DNA of 64,000 nucleotides from Paenibacillus sp. ACRRY. Lineage in GTDB: Bacteria; Bacillota; Bacilli; Paenibacillales; Paenibacillaceae. The translations under genes were made by a program, and so were the position numbers. Positions 26,057 to 35,108 of this stretch are shown here, piece by piece. Every line of letters begins with the position of its first letter. Position 1 is the stretch's first letter. The DNA is taken from the NCBI RefSeq assembly GCF_022346995.1, contig NZ_JAKRNM010000005.1, positions 248,001-312,000 on the forward strand. The letters run 5' to 3'. Under the pieces are notes generated by a model. That model did not search any database. It was given only the letters and a program-made list of their open reading frames with translations, and was not told the origin of the DNA.

Positions 26057-26692
26057 TTAAACTTGATTGGTAGTGGGAGCGAGAGGCAGCTGAAGTGCTC
26101 CTGTCAATTCGAGGTACTGCACAATCTTTTGAACGGCTTCGTCCAAAGGTAGTTGTTCCGTATCAATAATAAGTGACGGATCCTCTGGAACATCATAAGG
26201 TGCCGAGATTCCGGTAAAATGGGGGATATCCCCCTTGCGGGCTTTTTTATACAATCCTTTTGGATCGCGTCTTTCACATTCTTCAATGGAACACTGCACA
26301 TAAATTTCAATAAAATCTTCAGGCTCAAATAGTTGTCTGACCATTTCCCGATCCTGTGCATGAGGAGAAATGAAGGCTGAAAGAACGAGTAACCCGGCAT
26401 CCACCATCAATTTGGCTACTTCACTAATACGGCGTAAATTTTCCTGTCGATCTTCCGCTGTAAAACCAAGATCGCGGTTGAGCCCATGACGTACATTGTC
26501 TCCATCAAGCACATAACAACGAACGCCTCGATCATGCAGATGCTGTTCCAAGGCAAATGCAAGTGAGGATTTACCAGCACCGGATAATCCGGTAAACCAC
26601 AATGCACGGCTGCGATGGCCGTTATGTAATTCACGTTCATTCCTGCTTAAACTCGATTGCTGCCAAGTAATATTGCGCTCTTCCTTCGACAT
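26057..26692 (-). CDS. cysC: adenylylsulfate (APS) kinase
   Basis: The 211-residue protein phosphorylates APS to PAPS with ATP. Landmarks are the P-loop FTGLSGAGKSSLAFALE, LDGDNVRHGLNRDLGF (APS-binding), SAFISPHAQDREMVR and KARKGDIPHFTGISAPYD. ATG 26692 (MSKEERNITW) follows GGAGAGGCGG; the longer frame upstream lacks a ribosome site. It stands alone rather than in a sulfate-assimilation operon, and lies convergently only 104 nt past the lasso operon, which contains a PAPS-type sulfotransferase. A dedicated PAPS supply is a reasonable inference. Confidence 0.93.
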   Translation of the reverse strand: MSKEERNITWQQSSLSRNERELHNGHRSRALWFTGLSGAGKSSLAFALEQHLHDRGVRCYVLDGDNVRHGLNRDLGFTAEDRQENLRRISEVAKLMVDAGLLVLSAFISPHAQDREMVRQLFEPEDFIEIYVQCSIEECERRDPKGLYKKARKGDIPHFTGISAPYDVPEDPSLIIDTEQLPLDEAVQKIVQYLELTGALQLPLAPTTNQV

Positions 26693-26840
26693 GGAAATCC
26701 GCCTCTCCAACTCATGATATGTAATATATTTTAACATATTTACAAGAATATAGCACGATCTTTAATGATCTGAGGTTTAGCGTGAACTCCATCATTTTCG
26801 GGTATAGAAGTAGTACACCCATAGCAGGAGGAAGAGCAAT

Positions 26841-27239
26841 ATGAATGAAAAAATACAGAACATACAGGTTAGCTTTCAATGTGCGGACTGTGAGCATGAC
26901 ATTCTTGTGAGTTTTGCTGCGCAACAGGTCAGTACCGTACGATGCTCCGGGTGTAATAGGGCTTACACCTTAATGAAACCAACGATTGGTGAAGAAATAT
27001 TGCTCGATTGGGAGCAAGAGGCGTTATATCATAAGATGCGGGCAGATCGTTCAGAGATGGATTATGACAACATGTCTGCACTTATCATTAAAGTTATCGA
27101 ACTGCTGACCTGGCGTGACCGTGGTGACGGGCAAACGAAGGCGATCGAAACGGTCAGGGAATGGTTGTCCTCCAGCGGCAAGCCGCAAACATTAATTGAA
27201 TTGCTGCATCAACCCGAACAAAGCAACAAACGATTCTAA
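26841..27239 (+). CDS. small zinc-ribbon-like protein of unknown function
   Basis: The 132-residue soluble protein has an N-terminal Cys4 zinc-ribbon pattern (FQCADCEHDI and VRCSGCNRAYT, about residues 13-45) followed by an all-helical, charged region (MDYDNMSALIIKVIELLTW). ATG 26841 follows AGCAGGAGGAAGAGCAAT. It is divergent from cysC with about 150 nt between the starts. I do not recognise the family; nucleic-acid or protein binding would fit the ribbon. Confidence 0.7.
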   Translation: MNEKIQNIQVSFQCADCEHDILVSFAAQQVSTVRCSGCNRAYTLMKPTIGEEILLDWEQEALYHKMRADRSEMDYDNMSALIIKVIELLTWRDRGDGQTKAIETVREWLSSSGKPQTLIELLHQPEQSNKRF

Positions 27240-27269
27240 TGCTGTCATGGCAAGTGTCATTGAAAAGGT

Positions 27270-27299
27270 ACATAGATTAGCGGTTCCTGTGGCATATTA
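27270..27299 (+). promoter_or_regulatory. sigma-G-like promoter of pdaA
   Basis: ACATA (27270-27274) and CATATTA (27293-27299) are 18 nt apart, fitting the forespore sigma-G pattern (GnATA-like -35, CATnnTA -10). The predicted start is about 55 nt ahead of pdaA, which is a sigma-G gene in B. subtilis. Confidence 0.45.
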
Positions 27300-27358
27300 C
27301 CTGAAGGGCTCGTGATAGGAAGCGACAACCCATTATTCAGGAACAGGAGCGGTTGAAA

Positions 27359-28141
27359 ATGAAGCGACTGGTTTTATATATGCTGTTGACTGCCGTATTG
27401 GCGTTCAGCATTTTTCCGGTGCACACTGAAGCATCGCCCGTTACCGGAGCATATCACTTTGGCTTCAAGAGAAGCCAAAACGGGCAGCTGCCCTCTATTG
27501 ACCAGGAAGGTTTTAAGTCGATCCTGGAGCATAATGACGCCATCTTTTTGGGGGATACCAAACAAAAAGAATTGTATCTCACGTTTGATAACGGATATGA
27601 GAACGGATTTACTCCAGCCATTTTGGATGTGCTGCGTGATAAGAAAGTTCCTGCCGCTTTTTTCGTCACTGGTCATTATCTGAAGGATCAGCCGGAATTG
27701 GTAAAGCGCATGGCAGCAGAGGGACATATTGTTGGCAACCATTCCTGGAGCCATCCGGATATGACTCGGGTATCCAATGAAAAGCTGAAAACAGAGCTTG
27801 AACAGGTTAAAACGGAAGTGAATCGTTTAACTGGCCAGCAAGCCACTTTTTTGCGTCCGCCGCGTGGTATTTTCAATAACCGTACGCTAGCGGAGAGCCA
27901 TGCTCAAGGGTATATTAATGTGTTCTGGTCACTGGCTTACAAGGACTGGGATGTCAATGTACAACGCGGAGCTGACTATGCAAGACAACAGGTGCTCAAA
28001 CAATTACATCCTGGTGCTGTTATTCTCCTGCATTCAGTCTCCAAAGATAACACAGAGGCACTGGGCTCGATCATAGATGAAGCGCGGAAACAGGGATATG
28101 CATTCAAAAGCTTGAATGACCTGAAAACAAAAAGTTATTAG
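27359..28141 (+). CDS. pdaA: delta-lactam-biosynthetic polysaccharide deacetylase PdaA
   Basis: The 260-residue secreted protein has a signal peptide (about residues 1-25, cleaved near HTEASP). The NodB deacetylase domain has YLTFDNGYENG (TFDN instead of TFDD, as in PdaA), VGNHSWSHPDM (metal His pair), FLRPPRGIFN and VILLHSVS. In spores PdaA deacetylates MurNAc after peptide removal, allowing the muramic-delta-lactam that marks cortex for germination. ATG 27359 lies 8 nt from AGGAGC; the TTG at 27353 is too close. A terminator follows at 28160-28199. Confidence 0.93.
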   Translation: MKRLVLYMLLTAVLAFSIFPVHTEASPVTGAYHFGFKRSQNGQLPSIDQEGFKSILEHNDAIFLGDTKQKELYLTFDNGYENGFTPAILDVLRDKKVPAAFFVTGHYLKDQPELVKRMAAEGHIVGNHSWSHPDMTRVSNEKLKTELEQVKTEVNRLTGQQATFLRPPRGIFNNRTLAESHAQGYINVFWSLAYKDWDVNVQRGADYARQQVLKQLHPGAVILLHSVSKDNTEALGSIIDEARKQGYAFKSLNDLKTKSY

Positions 28142-28159
28142 TTGTACAGGGACAATGTA

Positions 28160-28199
28160 AAAAGGGCATCCTTGGCTGAGTGCAGCCGGGATGCCCTTT
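28160..28199 (+). terminator. intrinsic terminator after pdaA
   Basis: AAAGGGCATCC pairs with GGATGCCCTTT, with an inner GGCT/AGCC stem. A-rich left and T-rich right flanks suggest bidirectional use with the convergent degV-type gene. Confidence 0.8.
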
Positions 28200-28247
28200 A
28201 TGCGCTGGTTATCGTCGTTTAACCAATGCTTAAGTGAAGCACTTTTT

Positions 28248-29096
28248 TTACAAAACCGTATTATAAATGATACCGATCGTTTTAGGTCCACAATGGCTGC
28301 AGATGACACATCCCGCTGTAGTTAATTCAACCCGTGCACCCGTTTGTTCCCGCAGGGATTTCTGCAGCTCAAGTGCATCCTCTTCAGCCATAGTGTGTAC
28401 AACAATGATTAGGTCTGTGTCGATCTGATGCTTTTCGCTGAGTGTATTCTGCAGCATTTGATCCAGAGCCTTTTCCCTTTTTCCACGGACTTTGTAGGCT
28501 GGTGACATCTTGCCATCTGTTACGCGAATGACGGGGCGAATTTTGAGAAGGCTTCCGATCAGATTTTGCATACCTGAACAGCGTCCACCCTTGTGCAGAT
28601 ATTCCAGAGTGTCAATTACAAACTCGGTCCGTACATTTGGCTTCACTGCTTCAACCAAATGAGTAATTTCTTTCAGGCTCTGACCTTTCTCCGCAGCATG
28701 CACTGCCTTCATGACAAGCAGTCCAATTCCGGAGGAAAGATTAAGGGAGTCAACAACAGAGATGCGGCCTTCGGGAAACTCTGAACTTGCTAGCAGTGCG
28801 TTTTGATAAGTGGATGAAAGCTCAGAAGACAAACTGATATACAGGATGTCGTCCCCTTGTTCTATGTAAGGTTGAAAAGCTGCCATGAAATCAGCAGGGG
28901 ATGGAGCAGCCGTTTTGGGCAGTCGTCCGTCTTTGCTTACGCGCTCATACAGCTGTTCAGGTGTGATCTCAACACCATCCTTCAGCGATTCATCACCGAA
29001 TACAACGTACAACGGAATGATCCCGATATCGTGAGTCTTAATCCAGTCTGGATTCAGATCACTCGTGCTATCTGCAAAAATCTTGATTCTTGACAT
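28248..29096 (-). CDS. DegV family fatty-acid-binding protein
   Basis: The 282-residue protein begins MSRIKIFADSTSDLNPDW and has the two-domain DegV fold, with the conserved Ser-containing motifs ISLSSELSSTYQNA and VDSLNLSSGIGLLV and the C-terminal SHCGPKTIGI. Family knowledge: DegV-type (FakB) proteins hold a fatty acid for phosphorylation by FakA, so exogenous fatty acids enter phospholipid synthesis. AAAGGAGATTGAC precedes the ATG. No fakA gene is nearby. Confidence 0.92.
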   Translation of the reverse strand: MSRIKIFADSTSDLNPDWIKTHDIGIIPLYVVFGDESLKDGVEITPEQLYERVSKDGRLPKTAAPSPADFMAAFQPYIEQGDDILYISLSSELSSTYQNALLASSEFPEGRISVVDSLNLSSGIGLLVMKAVHAAEKGQSLKEITHLVEAVKPNVRTEFVIDTLEYLHKGGRCSGMQNLIGSLLKIRPVIRVTDGKMSPAYKVRGKREKALDQMLQNTLSEKHQIDTDLIIVVHTMAEEDALELQKSLREQTGARVELTTAGCVICSHCGPKTIGIIYNTVL

Positions 29097-29149
29097 GTCA
29101 ATCTCCTTTGGATACGAGAATTTGGCTAAACGGTTGTGGTCTGGTTGTA

Positions 29150-29584
29150 TTACGTCATATAAATGCCAGCCAGAATGAGTCCTGCAAATGCGAGGATCAT
29201 GATACCGTTAAGGATTGTACCGATAATGGGGAATACCTTTTTACGCTTTTTAAGCACAAGACCGATGACTCCGAGAATAAGACCGGCCAGATTAAGAACA
29301 AGGCAAACTAGGATAAACAGGGATGCCAGCAATACAGCTGGATGCAAAGCAATTTCCTCAACCTGCACAGGCTGTGTTATCGTCCCAAGAGCACTGCTAA
29401 GTGCAATGGTGGCAAGGAAGAAGGTCAAAATATAACCCAATAGTGCTACCAGTCCAATGACAAAACTTGCGATACCCGGACCGGAATGTTTCGTTCTGTT
29501 CAGTGCGGGATCTGTAGGATCTGCCGGATTGGTCGTAAAGGGATCATTGCTTCCGGATTGTTTATACGTATTTTGATGTTCCAT
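29150..29584 (-). CDS. DUF4190-like small membrane protein
   Basis: The 144-residue protein starts at ATG 29584 (MEHQNTYKQ), 10 nt from AAGGAGGGG. A polar, Pro/Asp/Thr-rich N-terminal tail is followed by a GIASFVIGLVALLGYILTFF segment and three more hydrophobic segments, with LAGLILGVIGLVLKKRKK in the third. Such proteins carry no known activity. It ends 53 nt before the degV-type gene on the same strand and could be cotranscribed. Confidence 0.75.
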   Translation of the reverse strand: MEHQNTYKQSGSNDPFTTNPADPTDPALNRTKHSGPGIASFVIGLVALLGYILTFFLATIALSSALGTITQPVQVEEIALHPAVLLASLFILVCLVLNLAGLILGVIGLVLKKRKKVFPIIGTILNGIMILAFAGLILAGIYMT

Positions 29585-29866
29585 TAATATCATACCCCTC
29601 CTTACTCATTATGGATTGTTATTAACCTCATTTATGCATGGTGATTCTCCTGAAGGTTACAGGAATACAGACCCTTTTACTTTTCCACAACTACCGATAA
29701 AAATCAAGGTTTCTCTTTACTTTATGCACTATCATTAACATCCTTTCGATCCGCATCCCAACGCCATATGTATGGAAGCTCATAACATCCCGCTAAACTG
29801 GTAAACAACTCAGAGATTCGTTAAAATAATCATTAGTGTGACATGACATAAGGGGAGAGAAGTGAA

Positions 29867-30253
29867 ATGCAACGAGTATGGATGACGGTTGGAGCCGTAA
29901 TGACAATGCTGTCTGTAGCGATTGGCGCGTTCGGTGCCCATATGCTTAAAGAGAAAATCGGCGCAGATGCCATTGCCGTATATGAAACCGGAGTACAGTA
30001 TCACATGATTCATGCCTTGGCCTTGTTAATTGTTGGGTTAACAGCTGGTCAACTCGGGGCGTCCTCCAAGCTAAAATGGGCGGCGCGTCTACTGTTTATC
30101 GGTATTATTGTGTTCTCTGGCAGCTTGTATGTACTTAGTATTACGGGCATCAAAGTTTTAGGTGCCATTACACCTATCGGTGGTGTTGCTTTTATTGCTG
30201 GATGGTTGTTATTTGCTTTAGATGTGTGGCAACGAGGGAAAGAGCGCTCCTAA
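29867..30253 (+). CDS. DUF423 family membrane protein (YwdK-like)
   Basis: The 128-residue protein has four predicted membrane segments and the family landmarks AIGAFGAHMLKEK, YETGVQYHMIHALALL, FSGSLYVLSITG and PIGGVAFIAGWLLFA. Function is unknown. ATG 29867 follows AAGGGGAGAGAAGTGAA. It stands alone, with a bidirectional terminator at 30321-30370. Confidence 0.9.
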   Translation: MQRVWMTVGAVMTMLSVAIGAFGAHMLKEKIGADAIAVYETGVQYHMIHALALLIVGLTAGQLGASSKLKWAARLLFIGIIVFSGSLYVLSITGIKVLGAITPIGGVAFIAGWLLFALDVWQRGKERS

Positions 30254-30320
30254 TTAGAGTGTGACTACCCGACGGATAAATGGTCTGCTGGAAGTAGGAT
30301 TCAGCTTACATGAGAATGGA

Positions 30321-30370
30321 AAAAGCAGCTTACGAGGAATGATGTGAAATTTCCACGTAAGCTGCTTTTT
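30321..30370 (+). terminator. bidirectional terminator between convergent genes
   Basis: AAAAGCAGCTTACG (30321-30334) pairs with CGTAAGCTGCTTTT, followed by T; the left arm is preceded by A residues, so it can stop both the DUF423 gene and the minus-strand gene ending at 30392. Confidence 0.85.
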
Positions 30371-30391
30371 GGGTTTGAGTTCGTAATGGAT

Positions 30392-30967
30392 CTACAAAAA
30401 TTCGTCAATTTCATTCGTTCGGAATGAGTAGACTTGTTTTTCATCCACATGGTAGACACTTACAATGCTGTTATCCCGATCAAAATTCAAAATGCGGCAT
30501 GGAATACTCTGATGTTTGCCGTTCTTGTTGTTGACCACAATTCGTGTAAGCCGGTTTTCCTTAATGAGGGTATCAATCCATTCATCAAAGGAATTTCCCT
30601 GAGAAGAACTGGCCGACTCTGGTGCAGCTAAATTCTGAGAAGAAACCGTTTCCTTTTGGTCTTGTGGTTTTGCCGAGTTTGATGAATTTGTTGATTCATT
30701 CGATGGAGCTGTTTTCAGTCCGCTCAATTGAGATTTTTTCCGTTCGTGGTGAAGGGAGGTGATCGAATCTTTCCTGGACTGGATCGTTGCTTCAATAATT
30801 TTGCCAAGCTCTAAGCCGGATTGAATCCGAAAGTCCGCAATTTGTTCCTCTTTGTTCATGAGCTCCAACAGGGACTGTAGCGCCAAGGCATTCGAGCGGC
30901 TTTTGATAAGAATGTCGACATTAAATAAAAAGCCAACTTCTTCTCCGTTGGATAAGGTTTCCTTCAT
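30392..30967 (-). CDS. conserved-looking hypothetical protein with Ser/Gln-rich linker
   Basis: The 191-residue soluble protein has two folded-looking parts. The N-terminal one (about 1-75) is helical; the C-terminal one (about 130-191) is beta-rich, TRIVVNNKNGKHQSIPCRIL then VSVYHVDEKQVYSFRTNEIDEFL. A low-complexity Ser/Asn/Gln/Pro linker joins them. GGGGCTGGGATGA precedes the ATG. The C-terminal part resembles small SH3-like or Hfq-like barrels in pattern only. I do not recognise the family. Confidence 0.65.
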   Translation of the reverse strand: MKETLSNGEEVGFLFNVDILIKSRSNALALQSLLELMNKEEQIADFRIQSGLELGKIIEATIQSRKDSITSLHHERKKSQLSGLKTAPSNESTNSSNSAKPQDQKETVSSQNLAAPESASSSQGNSFDEWIDTLIKENRLTRIVVNNKNGKHQSIPCRILNFDRDNSIVSVYHVDEKQVYSFRTNEIDEFL

Positions 30968-31435
30968 TCATCCCAGCCCCGTTTGTAGATATGTCAGTCG
31001 ATAAATACGCTTCAATTCACTATATCATTAATGTGGCAATAATCATAGTACTAGAGACGCAGAAAATAACGGGCAGCATTGCGGGGCTGAACCAGTTTTC
31101 ATATGACCAGATACATTTTCTGCATCTATTTAATTTTATGGGATGTCGTGAGAAATTTAGTGTGATCTTACTAATTCAGAAGTTATATAAAATACGTCTT
31201 TCATGAAGGCACATTGGACAAGAGAAGGTTTGAACTATTGCTATAGCATTAAATTTTAAATTTCTTTAGCAGTGTATTAGTAAGAAAGACGATGATGAAT
31301 ATAGCAATAAATGATCCAATTTAAAGTGACCTTTTTAAGCCTTTTAGTTTGTTTTCCGCAGGTGTCCACACCGACACTCGGAATGGGGCATACAATTATC
31401 CTGACCTGCGGGAATAGGAGGTGGATCGGAAGATT
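30968..31435. other. AT-rich intergenic stretch with an inverted repeat before the YunC-like gene
   Basis: An open frame at 30991-31206 (71 codons) has no ribosome site and unconvincing composition, so I do not call it. Near the right end TTCCGCAGGT (31354-31363) can pair with ACCTGCGGGA (31404-31413), enclosing a CATACAAT box; this could be a leader structure, since the right arm ends next to the AGGAGG ribosome site. Confidence 0.4.
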
Positions 31436-31738
31436 ATGGTGAGCATGGAGCCGATTGTAGTTGGAGAGCATGTGCTGGTTGGGGTGGAAGTGAAGTTACC
31501 CAAAACGACGTTACTGACAATAAACACATCCAAAGGATATATCATGTGTGGAGCACTTGATGTCGGATTACTTAACGAAAAGCTTGGGGATCGCAAAATT
31601 ATTGCGGCTCGGGCGGTTGGGGTGCGAACGCTGGAACAGCTGTTACATGCGCCGATGGAGTCCGTTACAACCGAAGCTGAAGCGATGGGCATAACGGTTG
31701 GTATGACAGGTGTAGAGGCGTTGCTGAAGATGATCTGA
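31436..31738 (+). CDS. DUF1805 (YunC-like) protein
   Basis: The 100-residue protein contains the strongly conserved VEVKLPKTTLLTINTSKGYI, MCGALDVGLLNEKL and ARAVGVRTLEQLL stretches of the YunC family, a small fold of unknown function. ATG 31436 (MVSMEPIVVGEH) is chosen from the typical YunC N-terminus. The AGGAGG site is 12-14 nt upstream, a little far, while GTG 31421 overlaps it. Confidence 0.88.
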   Translation: MVSMEPIVVGEHVLVGVEVKLPKTTLLTINTSKGYIMCGALDVGLLNEKLGDRKIIAARAVGVRTLEQLLHAPMESVTTEAEAMGITVGMTGVEALLKMI

Positions 31739-31843
31739 TTCGGGACAACGTCCGGTGAAACGATGTGAGTGGCTGAGATAGCTTCGAAACAGTGCTGATG
31801 CGGCTACAACCTAATTCTACAAATGGTTCACAAGAAAAAAAGT

Positions 31844-31871
31844 AAAAGGGCCCCCCTTCGGAGCCCTTTTT
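31844..31871 (+). terminator. bidirectional terminator between yunC-like gene and mtnA
   Basis: AAAAGGGC (31844-31851) pairs with GCCCTTTT (31863-31870) around a CCCCCTTCGGA region, with A and T runs on the two sides. Confidence 0.75.
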
Positions 31872-31898
31872 ATCTGCATCATCTAGATAGATTCTACA

Positions 31899-32972
31899 TT
31901 ATACTTCTTCCTTGGCAAACAAGGCAGCTAGGTTTTCTTTGAACGGAGCACGAACGACACCTTTTTCCGTAATGATTGCTGTTACATACTCATTAGGGGT
32001 TACATCAAATGCAGGGTTAAATACTTTCACCCCTTGTGGTGCTGTACGTTTGCCAAACCCTTCGGTTACTTCCTCGGCAGAACGCTCCTCAATCGGAATG
32101 AGATCTCCGGAAGGTGTGGATAAGTCAATTGTGGACAGCGGGCTGGCTACATAAAACGGAATATTGTGCGCTTTGGCAAGCACCGCTACACTATATGTTC
32201 CGATTTTGTTCGCCACATCACCGTTTGCCGCGACGCGGTCTGTACCCACGATAACGGCTTGGATCCATCCTTTGGACATCACCATACCTGCCATATTGTC
32301 ACACAGAAGGGTAACATCGATACCCGCTTGCTGCAGTTCGAAAGCCGTCAAGCGTGCACCCTGGAGGACAGGACGAGTTTCGTCTGCAAATACTTTGAGT
32401 TGAATGCCACGTTCCTGAGCGAGATACATTGGGGCGGTTGCCGTGCCGTATTTGGCTGTGGCAAGTCCACCAGCGTTGCAGTGTGTAAGCACACCCATAC
32501 CATCTTCGAAGAGTGGAAGGGCATGTTCTCCGATCATCCTGCAAACCTCTTCATCTTCTTTCTGAATCAGAAGGGCTTCTGCTTCGAGTGCAGCATTGCT
32601 GTCTTCGATGCTTGTTCCAGCTTCGGCCAGATCACTTGCCTTTTGCATCATTCGATCCAGTGCCCAGAACAGATTCACCGCTGTTGGGCGTGAAGTAGCC
32701 AGATGGGCACAAATGGATTTTACATGATCAAGCCAGCCTTGAATGATAAGTCCATCGTAAGCTTTAGCCCCCAATACGACACCGAACGCAACAGCGATTC
32801 CGATAGCTGGAGCGCCGCGAACTTTCATGGAGTGAATGGCTTCCCACACTTCTTCAGGTGTATATAGCTTAAGCATCAGAATCGTTTCGGGCAGAAGGCG
32901 TTGATCAAGCATTTCAAGCTTGTCCTGTTTCCAGATGAGGGAGGACAGAGGCTGATGTTTAGGGGTTGTCAT
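31899..32972 (-). CDS. mtnA: S-methyl-5-thioribose-1-phosphate isomerase
   Basis: The 357-residue enzyme converts methylthioribose-1-phosphate to methylthioribulose-1-phosphate in methionine salvage. It belongs to the eIF2B-alpha-like family. Landmarks are [36 protein letters not shown] (catalytic Cys), [11 protein letters not shown] (catalytic Asp), [19 protein letters not shown] and [12 protein letters not shown] 32972 (MTTPKHQPL) follows GGAACGGAGGAACATCC. It lies 22 nt downstream of mtnK on the same strand. Confidence 0.95.
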   Translation of the reverse strand: MTTPKHQPLSSLIWKQDKLEMLDQRLLPETILMLKLYTPEEVWEAIHSMKVRGAPAIGIAVAFGVVLGAKAYDGLIIQGWLDHVKSICAHLATSRPTAVNLFWALDRMMQKASDLAEAGTSIEDSNAALEAEALLIQKEDEEVCRMIGEHALPLFEDGMGVLTHCNAGGLATAKYGTATAPMYLAQERGIQLKVFADETRPVLQGARLTAFELQQAGIDVTLLCDNMAGMVMSKGWIQAVIVGTDRVAANGDVANKIGTYSVAVLAKAHNIPFYVASPLSTIDLSTPSGDLIPIEERSAEEVTEGFGKRTAPQGVKVFNPAFDVTPNEYVTAIITEKGVVRAPFKENLAALFAKEEV

Positions 32973-32994
32973 GGATGTTCCTCCGTTCCTAAAT

Positions 32995-34212
32995 TTAAAC
33001 TTTGATTGAGGAGATGGCTGTGGACACAAGGTCCAGCACTTCACCAATGGTATTCAGTCGGCGATTGTTTTTGATTAACGTTTTACCAATAGCAAGTGCT
33101 TTGCGCTGAGCACGTTCACGTTCTGTAGCATCCTGAATCGTATCAATATCTGCCACGTGGGCAAGGCCGACAATGCGACGTACCATTTTCGCACCCGCGA
33201 AGCCAATGGAATCTCTGAACAATTGTTGCACATAAAGGTCTTGATAACCTGGTGCTTTAGCCACCGGATCGACGAGATCAGATTCCCATAATGCACGGAA
33301 GCGGGTCTCAAACTCATTCCATACATCACGAACCATATCAAGCATAAGCGTTTCGCGATCACGCAGCTCAATTTCATTCTGAATCCATCCTGGCAGAGAT
33401 GCATAGTTCAAAAGCAGGTTGGCGAGTACAGCACCCACGTCGAATCCGATCGGACCATAGAAAGCAAACTCGGGATCAATGACTTTAGTCGATTCTGGTG
33501 TGGCAAAAATACTACCCGTATGAAGGTCACCATGAAGGAGAGCTTGTCCATGTGTGAGGAATTTTTCCCGAAGCAGAGCCACTTCCAAATGCAATGATCC
33601 GTCTGTACGAAGGGCTTCAGCCTCGTCCTCAATGGAAGCTTCATAATTGTTTTTCTCAGCGATCCGGTATGGTTCGTCAAAGATCAGATCTTCCGTGATT
33701 TTACACTGATCCGGATTAACGAATCGACCTTGTTTTTCCTTCTTCAACTGTTGATTCATGCCGAGATCGGATGTGAAGAAAAGCGTTCTTGCCATGAATT
33801 CTCCAATATGCTGTGCGAAGAGAGGGTAAGTGACACCTTCGATGAGGCCTTTGCGCATAATCACGTGATCACTGAGATCTTCCATAACCGTCAGTGCGAG
33901 ATCGTCATCATAGTGATACACCTCTGGAACCATCCCTGGGCATAGACGATATTCTTCCTGCAGAATTTCACGTTCAATGCGGGCACGAACCAGAGACAGA
34001 GGCCAAGATTCGCCAACCACTTTCGCATAAGGAAGGGCTTGTTTGATAATGATACTTTTATCGGAGTTCTGATCCGTGATATGGAAAACCAAATTCAGAT
34101 TACCGTCTCCGATCTCACGACATTCCAGATTTGCATCTGCCGTAAAGAGACCCGGTAAGGTTTTGGCCAGTTCGATTGCTTCTTGGGGGGTTAAAGGGTG
34201 ATATTGAGACAA
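32995..34212 (-). CDS. mtnK: S-methyl-5-thioribose kinase
   Basis: The 405-residue kinase phosphorylates methylthioribose with ATP, the step before MtnA. It has an aminoglycoside-phosphotransferase-like fold: [10 protein letters not shown] (nucleotide loop), [10 protein letters not shown], the catalytic [13 protein letters not shown] and [18 protein letters not shown] prefer TTG 34212 ([12 protein letters not shown]): GGAGGTG lies about 6 nt upstream. The in-frame ATG at 34227 has no ribosome site and contains that GGAGG itself. The unit is mtnK-mtnA, with a leader of about 220 nt. Confidence 0.94.
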   Translation of the reverse strand: MSQYHPLTPQEAIELAKTLPGLFTADANLECREIGDGNLNLVFHITDQNSDKSIIIKQALPYAKVVGESWPLSLVRARIEREILQEEYRLCPGMVPEVYHYDDDLALTVMEDLSDHVIMRKGLIEGVTYPLFAQHIGEFMARTLFFTSDLGMNQQLKKEKQGRFVNPDQCKITEDLIFDEPYRIAEKNNYEASIEDEAEALRTDGSLHLEVALLREKFLTHGQALLHGDLHTGSIFATPESTKVIDPEFAFYGPIGFDVGAVLANLLLNYASLPGWIQNEIELRDRETLMLDMVRDVWNEFETRFRALWESDLVDPVAKAPGYQDLYVQQLFRDSIGFAGAKMVRRIVGLAHVADIDTIQDATERERAQRKALAIGKTLIKNNRRLNTIGEVLDLVSTAISSIKV

Positions 34213-34438
34213 GGATGCCACCTCCATATATATGAAGAAACAGGAAAACCCACTTCTTTGCTTGGTATAAGTCAGTATATCGGAATTAACCCGTTTTTTG
34301 TACCCTTTTTTTAAAGCAAGCCCTGTTTGGCTTGTTTCGAACACGGTGTGCCAGGGTAAAAACAAATAGGCCGGACGGTTCACATATTACCCCCGACAAG
34401 GCCTGCCGCTACACAGCGGTGACGAACTGTTTAACTCT

Positions 34439-34480
34439 CTATTATGTAAGGCAGATGAATCTGTCAACCCTACATAATAG
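34439..34480 (-). promoter_or_regulatory. mtnK promoter region flanked by a perfect 10-bp inverted repeat
   Basis: CTATTATGTA (34439-34448) and TACATAATAG (34471-34480) are perfect inverted copies, with centres 32 bp apart. On the minus strand TTGACA (34467-34462) lies between them, and a CATAAT/TAATAG -10 lies in the left copy (15-17 nt spacing). The two copies could be operator half-sites for a regulator of mtnK, of the divergent dps gene at 34511, or of both. Confidence 0.5.
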
Positions 34481-34510
34481 ACTAATTTTATAATAAAGGA
34501 TGGGATTCAC

Positions 34511-34972
34511 ATGGCTACAAAAAACAAAACAGATCAAGCAAAATCAGTAGAACAAGTACTTAATCGTCAGGTAGCTAACCTGAACGTCCTGTACGTCAAA
34601 ATCCATAACTATCACTGGTATGTAAAAGGACCAAACTTTTTCACACTGCATGTGAAATTTGAAGAGTTCTATAATGAAGTTACTGTGCAAATGGATGAAA
34701 TTGCTGAGCGTATTCTTACGCTTAAAGGCAGCCCTGCAGCTACAATGAAAGAGTATCTGGAGCTCTCTTCCATCCAGGAAGCTGCAGGTGGTGAAGATGC
34801 AAAAACAATGGTGCAAAACCTGATCGAGGACTTTGCTACACTGTCCAATGAGTACCAGGAAGGTATCGAAGTAGCAGATGCTGCAGAAGACCAACCGACA
34901 TCCGACATGCTGACCGGTTTCAAAGCTGATCTGGAGAAACACATGTGGATGCTGCGTTCCTTTTTGGGTTAA
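34511..34972 (+). CDS. Dps family ferritin-like DNA-binding protein
   Basis: The 153-residue protein forms Dps-type dodecamers that oxidise and store iron and protect DNA. The ferroxidase residues are visible in VKIHNYHWYVKGPNFFTLHVK and FEEFYNEVTVQMDEIAERI, and the C-terminal HMWMLRSFLG is typical. The N-terminus is Lys-rich (MATKNKTDQAK), which often binds DNA. ATG 34511 follows AAAGGATGGGATTCAC. It is divergent from mtnK. No clear PerR box was found, although a TTTTATAATAAA stretch overlaps its leader. Confidence 0.92.
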   Translation: MATKNKTDQAKSVEQVLNRQVANLNVLYVKIHNYHWYVKGPNFFTLHVKFEEFYNEVTVQMDEIAERILTLKGSPAATMKEYLELSSIQEAAGGEDAKTMVQNLIEDFATLSNEYQEGIEVADAAEDQPTSDMLTGFKADLEKHMWMLRSFLG

Positions 34973-35047
34973 GCCACAGCTATAAAGCCGTGTAATAAGT
35001 TTATGTCTTCTATAAAGGAGCACTTCCCAAATGTTGTTCTTAAGTTG

Positions 35048-35076
35048 TTGTCAGGAACAGGCAAAGCGTCTATACT
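35048..35076 (+). promoter_or_regulatory. sigma-A promoter for the DUF1802 gene
   Basis: TTGTCA (35048-35053), 17 nt, TATACT (35071-35076); each box matches 5 of 6 consensus positions, about 33 nt ahead of the ATG. Confidence 0.72.
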
Positions 35077-35108
35077 GCTGACAAGACTGATTACGGGAGG
35101 AGATCCGC

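Noticed and set aside
17673-26692. Lasso isopeptidase gene
   Set aside because: No prolyl-oligopeptidase-like or other candidate isopeptidase gene is present in the cluster or beside it.
30991-31206. 71-codon plus-strand frame
   Set aside because: No ribosome site, no recognisable family and AT-rich composition; treated as non-coding.
34228-34440. SAM (S-box) riboswitch ahead of mtnK
   Set aside because: B. subtilis mtnKA has one, so I looked for it, but the conserved S-box core sequences are not present in this leader.
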